A model generated the notes under the pieces. It had not been told where the DNA came from, made no database searches, and was given only the letters and a program-made list of their open reading frames with translations. From NCBI GenBank assembly GCA_038087015.1, contig JASBNA010000009.1, forward strand, positions 434,001 through 498,000: 64,000 nt of DNA, written 5' to 3'. This DNA is from Cerrena zonata. Taxonomy: Eukaryota; Basidiomycota; Agaricomycetes; Polyporales; Cerrenaceae. The position numbers and the translations under genes are program-made. Below are positions 59,975-64,000 of this stretch, piece by piece (within the stretch, counting starts at the first letter, position 1; the number at the start of each line of letters is the position of its first letter).

Positions 59975-60425
59975 CTTTGTATGGTCATATCACTAGCTAT
60001 ACTGAATGGTCTTATATGATATTGTTTATGCACCTTGGGAATCGGCTGAACTATGAGCACAAATAGGAATTGGTTATGATAGAAGTATGATACCAATTGT
60101 ACATATGTCAAGCAAAATAATTGACAAAGGTAAGATAGGGGTCAAATCTAACTAGCTCTACAAGAAGGAGGAGGAGGAGGAGGAGGAGGAGGAGGAAGAG
60201 GAGGAGGATAGAGATGCGAGAGATGATGATGACACTGTACAAAAGGAAGTGCATATATAGTCTTATCCCCATCTCGGAAAGCACTAAGCACGCCGGCGCA
60301 AACAACGGTGACCGTCTTGCTCGCCTATCCCGCTAGCAAATGGACAAAACGCCGTCGAACGAGAGGATACAATTCATGTTCCCTCACGACATACTAATAT
60401 GAGAAGGACGTAATGATCAACTGGC
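59975..60425. other. Spacer between convergent gene F and remnant G
   Basis: About 450 nt, no gene; contains the GAG microsatellite. Confidence 0.5.
60165..60208 (+). repeat. (GAG/AGG)n microsatellite
   Basis: About 14 consecutive gga-type triplets with one gaa interruption. The minus strand reads as poly-leucine, which gives a spurious frame of 65 codons. Confidence 0.9.
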
Positions 60426-61050
60426 ATCATTGCAAACGAGTGGAGTGCAAATTGTTAAACTATCATCTCATGAGACTCATTTTCCTTGTTGTGATTTTGA
60501 GAGAAATTCATGAGCGTATGGTATGTGGTGCCGATGAAATCACATACCGCAATGGTCCGGATGTCCATCGTACTATCAGAAGTTTCCTGAGAGACTTCAA
60601 ACTGAACCGGCTTCATGTTGACATATTAACAGCAATGAGGAAAGGATTACAACCTGGGAATCTCCTGTGGTTCTTTGAGAGAGTATAGATGGTTCTAGTG
60701 TACTATCACTGTATATCACTGGTTTTGCAAGCCTCGTGCGAAGAGCGTGTCGTCCGTTTAGCCTGAGATTAGAGCATAAGTTATCGCAAATTACGCGTCG
60801 GTCAACGCTTACATTGCAAGGAAAGAGTTAGCATATACTAGTTTTAATATAAGTGAGAGCATGGAATGAGCTGATAGTCACGAGTCCTACATTTTCTCCT
60901 TAGTATGAGTAGCCCTGCATATGCAAGGCTTTCGGTCAACTTCAGATACTAAAGTGGATGAGAGAGTTGGGCATGCAATTAGGCGGGTTGTTTCTTTCCT
61001 CGCCGCAATTAAAGTACATACCCCAACAGCACTGTCATAACGATGAGATG
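60426..61050 (-). pseudogene. DUF6534 remnant G (3' half only)
   Basis: On the minus strand the 3' exons of the family can be followed in order: AVGVCTLIA (about 61040-61012), ESLAYAGLLILRRK (about 60940-60890), VYANSFLAM (about 60850-60820), LNGRHALRTRLAKP (about 60765-60665) and a tail exon with FEVSQETSDSTMDI (about 60600). The sequence further 5' has no recognisable exon for the preceding spans, so the gene is truncated. The donor after AVGVCTLIA is gcgagg rather than gtgagt. The tail is closest to gene B (HIEVSQETYDNI), which suggests it descends from the same copy that gave rise to the B/C duplication. Confidence 0.7.
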
Positions 61051-61464
61051 AAGGAGATATACGACACCTAATTTAAAAATTCTCTTCTAAAGTTAGGAGC
61101 CTAGGACAACTTGGTAACATATAAGTAGGGTCGCGGATGCGAGCGACCTCTGGATAGGCTCAGTTTGACCGTTTCACTCGCACACATGAACTTGAAGAAC
61201 ATAAAGATGATTACGATACGACAGAAGTATAATACCACCTATATAATCAACGATCTAATGACAATATTGAGACAAAATACTACTAATGCTACAATGCGGG
61301 TGATGATACAGATCTACGAGGATGAGATAATGATGCTACAGAACGTGAGGAAAGATATGCAAGATGCGTATGATGGTATAATGAAAGCAATGAGAACGAA
61401 GATAGCAAGGATGAAATGGTGCGATAAGAAAAGTAGATGAAAAAAAGAGACAAGTCAAGAGTGC
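61051..61464. other. Spacer, no convincing gene
   Basis: A 91-codon plus-strand frame (61165-61440) is Met/Lys/Asp-rich and purine-driven. It lacks a domain and I read it as composition, though a small unknown protein cannot be excluded. Confidence 0.4.
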
Positions 61465-62230
61465 TCAATCCTCCAACAGGAAATCCCAATCAATCTCGAC
61501 TTCGTTGCTGCGCCTCGCGCACCAACCAAAACCGAACATGCGCTTGCAAGCCTCTTTGCAACGAGCTTCAGGCTCACCGCGATGAATATCCCACATCCTG
61601 AACGTGACTGTTCCAGACGTGTGAACTATAACTTCGTCTTCCTCCCCCGAATTGCCTAACTTTTCCATCTGATAGGGATCAGCATCGCTAATATAAATAT
61701 CGGAGTAGCGAGGCATTCCTGAAGAGATGGAAACAACGGATGGTCGGCGAGATTGTGTCAGGCATACGTTTTTCATAATGCGGTTGGTGAAACCCGCGGA
61801 GAAGCTGACTTTGCGACACGATGAGGATCGGTGAATGTGACCTTTGAAGTCCGATGGCAGCCAGACAACGACATCAGCTGATGATGAAGAGTTTACCTCA
61901 AGGCGAAATTTTGCTTGTCTCGAAGGTGTGAAACTGCGACACTGTAAGTACAGATGCATTATGAGTACATTTTGTTTCAATGGGATCTGATTGGGTTGAG
62001 ACAGTCTTACTTACCACTTTCACCTTGATAGACTCATCAGACTCATTGCCAATAAACATGTCCAAACGATAGTCTATTGGTTGATTCTTGGCACGATAGT
62101 GGGGCAGAAGAAGTGAAACATCGATAGGTTTGTATTCGCTATCGAGAGTGAAATCGTGGGGTGACTCAGAGCCTGCACCTCTAAACTTCACTCGATATGA
62201 GCCTGAAGGCGGCTCAAGCAAGCTCTCCAT
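61465..62230 (-). CDS. DUF7330-like protein
   Basis: Two exons: 62230-62015 (MESLLEPPSGSYRVKF, ending SIKVKV) and 61941-61465; 230 residues. The intron has good borders (gtaagt, ttacag) and keeps frame. The second exon has the segment KFRLEVNSSSSADVVVWLPS followed by DFKGHI, FSAGFTNRIM and later TSGTVTFRMWDIHRGEPEA, a pattern I associate with DUF7330 proteins common in agaricomycetes, where a beta-rich domain is expected. The function of the family is not known. No signal peptide or membrane span, so probably cytosolic or nuclear. The domain assignment is from memory of the pattern and deserves a profile search; that this is a real gene is well supported. Confidence 0.75.
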
Positions 62231-64000
62231 ACTGGAGGGATAGTGGGAGTCCTATGCGAAGAGCAAAAGCATGAGGTTCTGCTTCTCGCCACGAGGTATT
62301 TAACTCACCACGGACGAACATAACCGCGGCATCGTGGTAGACGTATTTCAACTAGGTTTGCAATGGGAGATAGAAATCGGGACAGAGTGGTGGACCCACA
62401 GGAGGAAGAACGAAGGGTGAAAACGCGCAAAAAGATTGGGGGATCATGACTGAGAGAAAGTCGGCCTTATAACATGGTCGTAACAACCAGCACCTTGTGC
62501 CGGATTTAGCAGGGTCCAAAAGAGGCAATTGTTGTCTTACATTGTCCCAATTAGGCAATCCAAGAACAATAAGACACGCACCATGACGGACGTTCGGACA
62601 GAGAATGGAGACTGTTCTGCTTCTGCTGACAACCACCGTCCTCCTGACTCGCAAGACATCCTGCTTGTAACGTCTCTGGACTCTGGAGTATCCCCGACGG
62701 GGTGCTCATCGTACACACTCCTGTCGATGACCAGCTGACTCTGGCAGTGTATGATTCAGATTGGGTGTTCGCTATCGCTACAACACAAACACAAATCGCC
62801 TCGTGTCTCTCGGCATGAGACATGAACATATAGGTCGCCAAACAGCACACCAAGCTGCAGCAATGCGTGGTTTGTATTTCATATTAACAATAACGCCTGA
62901 TGCTTCCTTATTTGCGATTCCTATTGTTTGCGCGTCTGCTTCTCACACCCTTCAGCATTATGGAACTTTCTCTTTACGGACCTTGTTTACCTTTGCCGGA
63001 TGCGATACTTACAAGTAAAACATCACATCAGTAACATCCGCTTGTTCAGAGCGACGAACATGAAGCTCAATCTGTAACATCTCTAATGCTGAGTCCTGAT
63101 TCAAAGCTGTTTCACCATTGGGGTGTCCGTTATGACAAATAGGGTAGATACCTTCATACATGAACAGGTTCTATATTTTCAATTTAATCTCCGTCGTAGT
63201 TTGTTCTGTCGCGAGAGCTAAAAGGCGTTCGTTTCAGTCAGACCACCTTTCGAAAATAACATTTCATTGTATCTCAACACTCCAAGTCCGACTACACATA
63301 AAAAGGGTGTTCATTGTCTCCCATATAGGACATCTACTGAAAGCCTCGAGGTAACTCTCAGTCATGCCTTCATGCTACTAACCATATTCGAGTTGTGACA
63401 ATGTATAAGAGTTGTACGATCAGGTACAAGCATCGAAATGTCTAGCACTGGCACAAGAGAATGTGACATGATGTTTGTCTTTAGTTACCTTCTGAATAGA
63501 CGAAATCATTCAATCGACCTCGTGTACGCCGGACAGTCGGACGTCCCCTATTTGAATGACAATGGGGAGTATGCCGGTAGCTTTCTTGGATTTGTGCGGT
63601 TACGTAGACTCACCTAGTCACTTCTTAGACTGGACTGTTGTACACGTAGAAACTTAAAGGAAGACATGCATGGGAATACGTGGGAACACCTCTTAGATTC
63701 TAGCACAAACGGTGCTTGAACTTTGATATTCATAAGCGAGCTCGCCGTGTAACCAAGAAGTTTATTGTCTTGCCACGTTCCAGAATTTCCGTTCAGAAGA
63801 TCGGACCGCGATACTATACCGACTTCGGGGATAATTATCATTTCTCCTTCTCCGCTCAGTTGTGTAATGCACAACCTAGTACTGTATATGTAAACGTGAA
63901 AGAGGAGGGTCCCAAACTAGTACTACAAAAAATGGTGCTCCAAAAGAGAATTATTGTCATACATACAAGGAAATAGAAAGTGGGTTAGTGTTATATTAGC
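62231..64000. other. Right-hand end of the window, no gene recognised
   Basis: About 1.8 kb. A plus-strand frame from an ATG at about 62582 (MTDVRTENGDCSASADN) and a nearby frame with IPDGVLIVHTPVDDQLTLAV (about 62690-62815) could be pieces of a small gene, but I could not link them by an intron. Overlapping 86-codon frames on both strands at 63614-63976 show no domain. Part of a gene running off the right edge is possible. Confidence 0.35.

Noticed and set aside
60108..60305. Leucine-rich minus-strand frame resembling a signal/membrane segment
   Set aside because: The leucine run is the reverse reading of the GAG microsatellite at 60165-60208.
61165..61440. 91-codon Met/Lys-rich frame as a small protein gene
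   Set aside because: Purine-driven composition, no domain, and neighbouring frames are also partly open.

Overview
The window is a fungal nuclear contig, most likely from an agaricomycete (mushroom-forming basidiomycete). Genes are cut by many short GT-AG introns (about 50-60 nt), TATA boxes sit 30-80 nt before several starts, and the gene content is typical of that class: DUF6534-type multi-span membrane proteins, F-box and MYND proteins, a DUF7330-like protein and a secreted GH88-type hydrolase. There is no prokaryotic operon structure, CRISPR array or convincing tRNA.

Layout. 1-473: 5' part of an NmrA/SDR-like gene (-), cut by the window edge. 2583-4595: DUF6534 gene A (+). 5095-6846: cytosolic tryptophanyl-tRNA synthetase (+). 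7214-8183: LOG-family protein (+). 8184-17785: more than 9 kb without a convincing gene, ending in a purine-rich then pyrimidine-rich promoter. 17786-21070: 901-aa Ser-rich orphan protein (+), followed by a pyrimidine-rich 3' flank. 23380-24670: epoxide hydrolase (+). 25272-26748 and 27163-28650: two more NmrA/SDR-like paralogues (+). 28605-39584: a tandem duplication of about 5.5 kb, each copy carrying one DUF6534 gene (B and C, both -); the second copy begins with the severed last 15 codons of an NmrA-like gene. 39964-41143: TATA-binding protein (-). 41910-43561: GH88-type unsaturated glucuronyl hydrolase (-). About 44835-46563: F-box/LRR-like gene with an apparent frameshift, flanked by about 230-bp direct repeats. 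47371-49497: MYND zinc-finger protein (-). 50019-52590: Vps1-type dynamin GTPase (-). 53549-61050: three further DUF6534 loci plus one remnant (D intact, E remnant, F nearly intact on +, G remnant). 61465-62230: DUF7330-like protein (-). The last 1.8 kb holds nothing I recognise.

The housekeeping genes (tRNA charging, TBP, Vps1) sit among two expanding families. NmrA/SDR-like oxidoreductases and DUF6534 membrane proteins recur at intervals, on both strands, with conserved intron positions and copies in different states of decay. That birth-and-death family, with its traceable tandem duplication, is the most interesting feature here. Its biological role is unknown; the multi-span topology with a conserved cytosolic-looking tail makes a membrane sensor or transporter possible but unproven. 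Splice sites were placed by eye using GT/AG rules, reading frame and comparison between paralogues; where I could not resolve them I say so.
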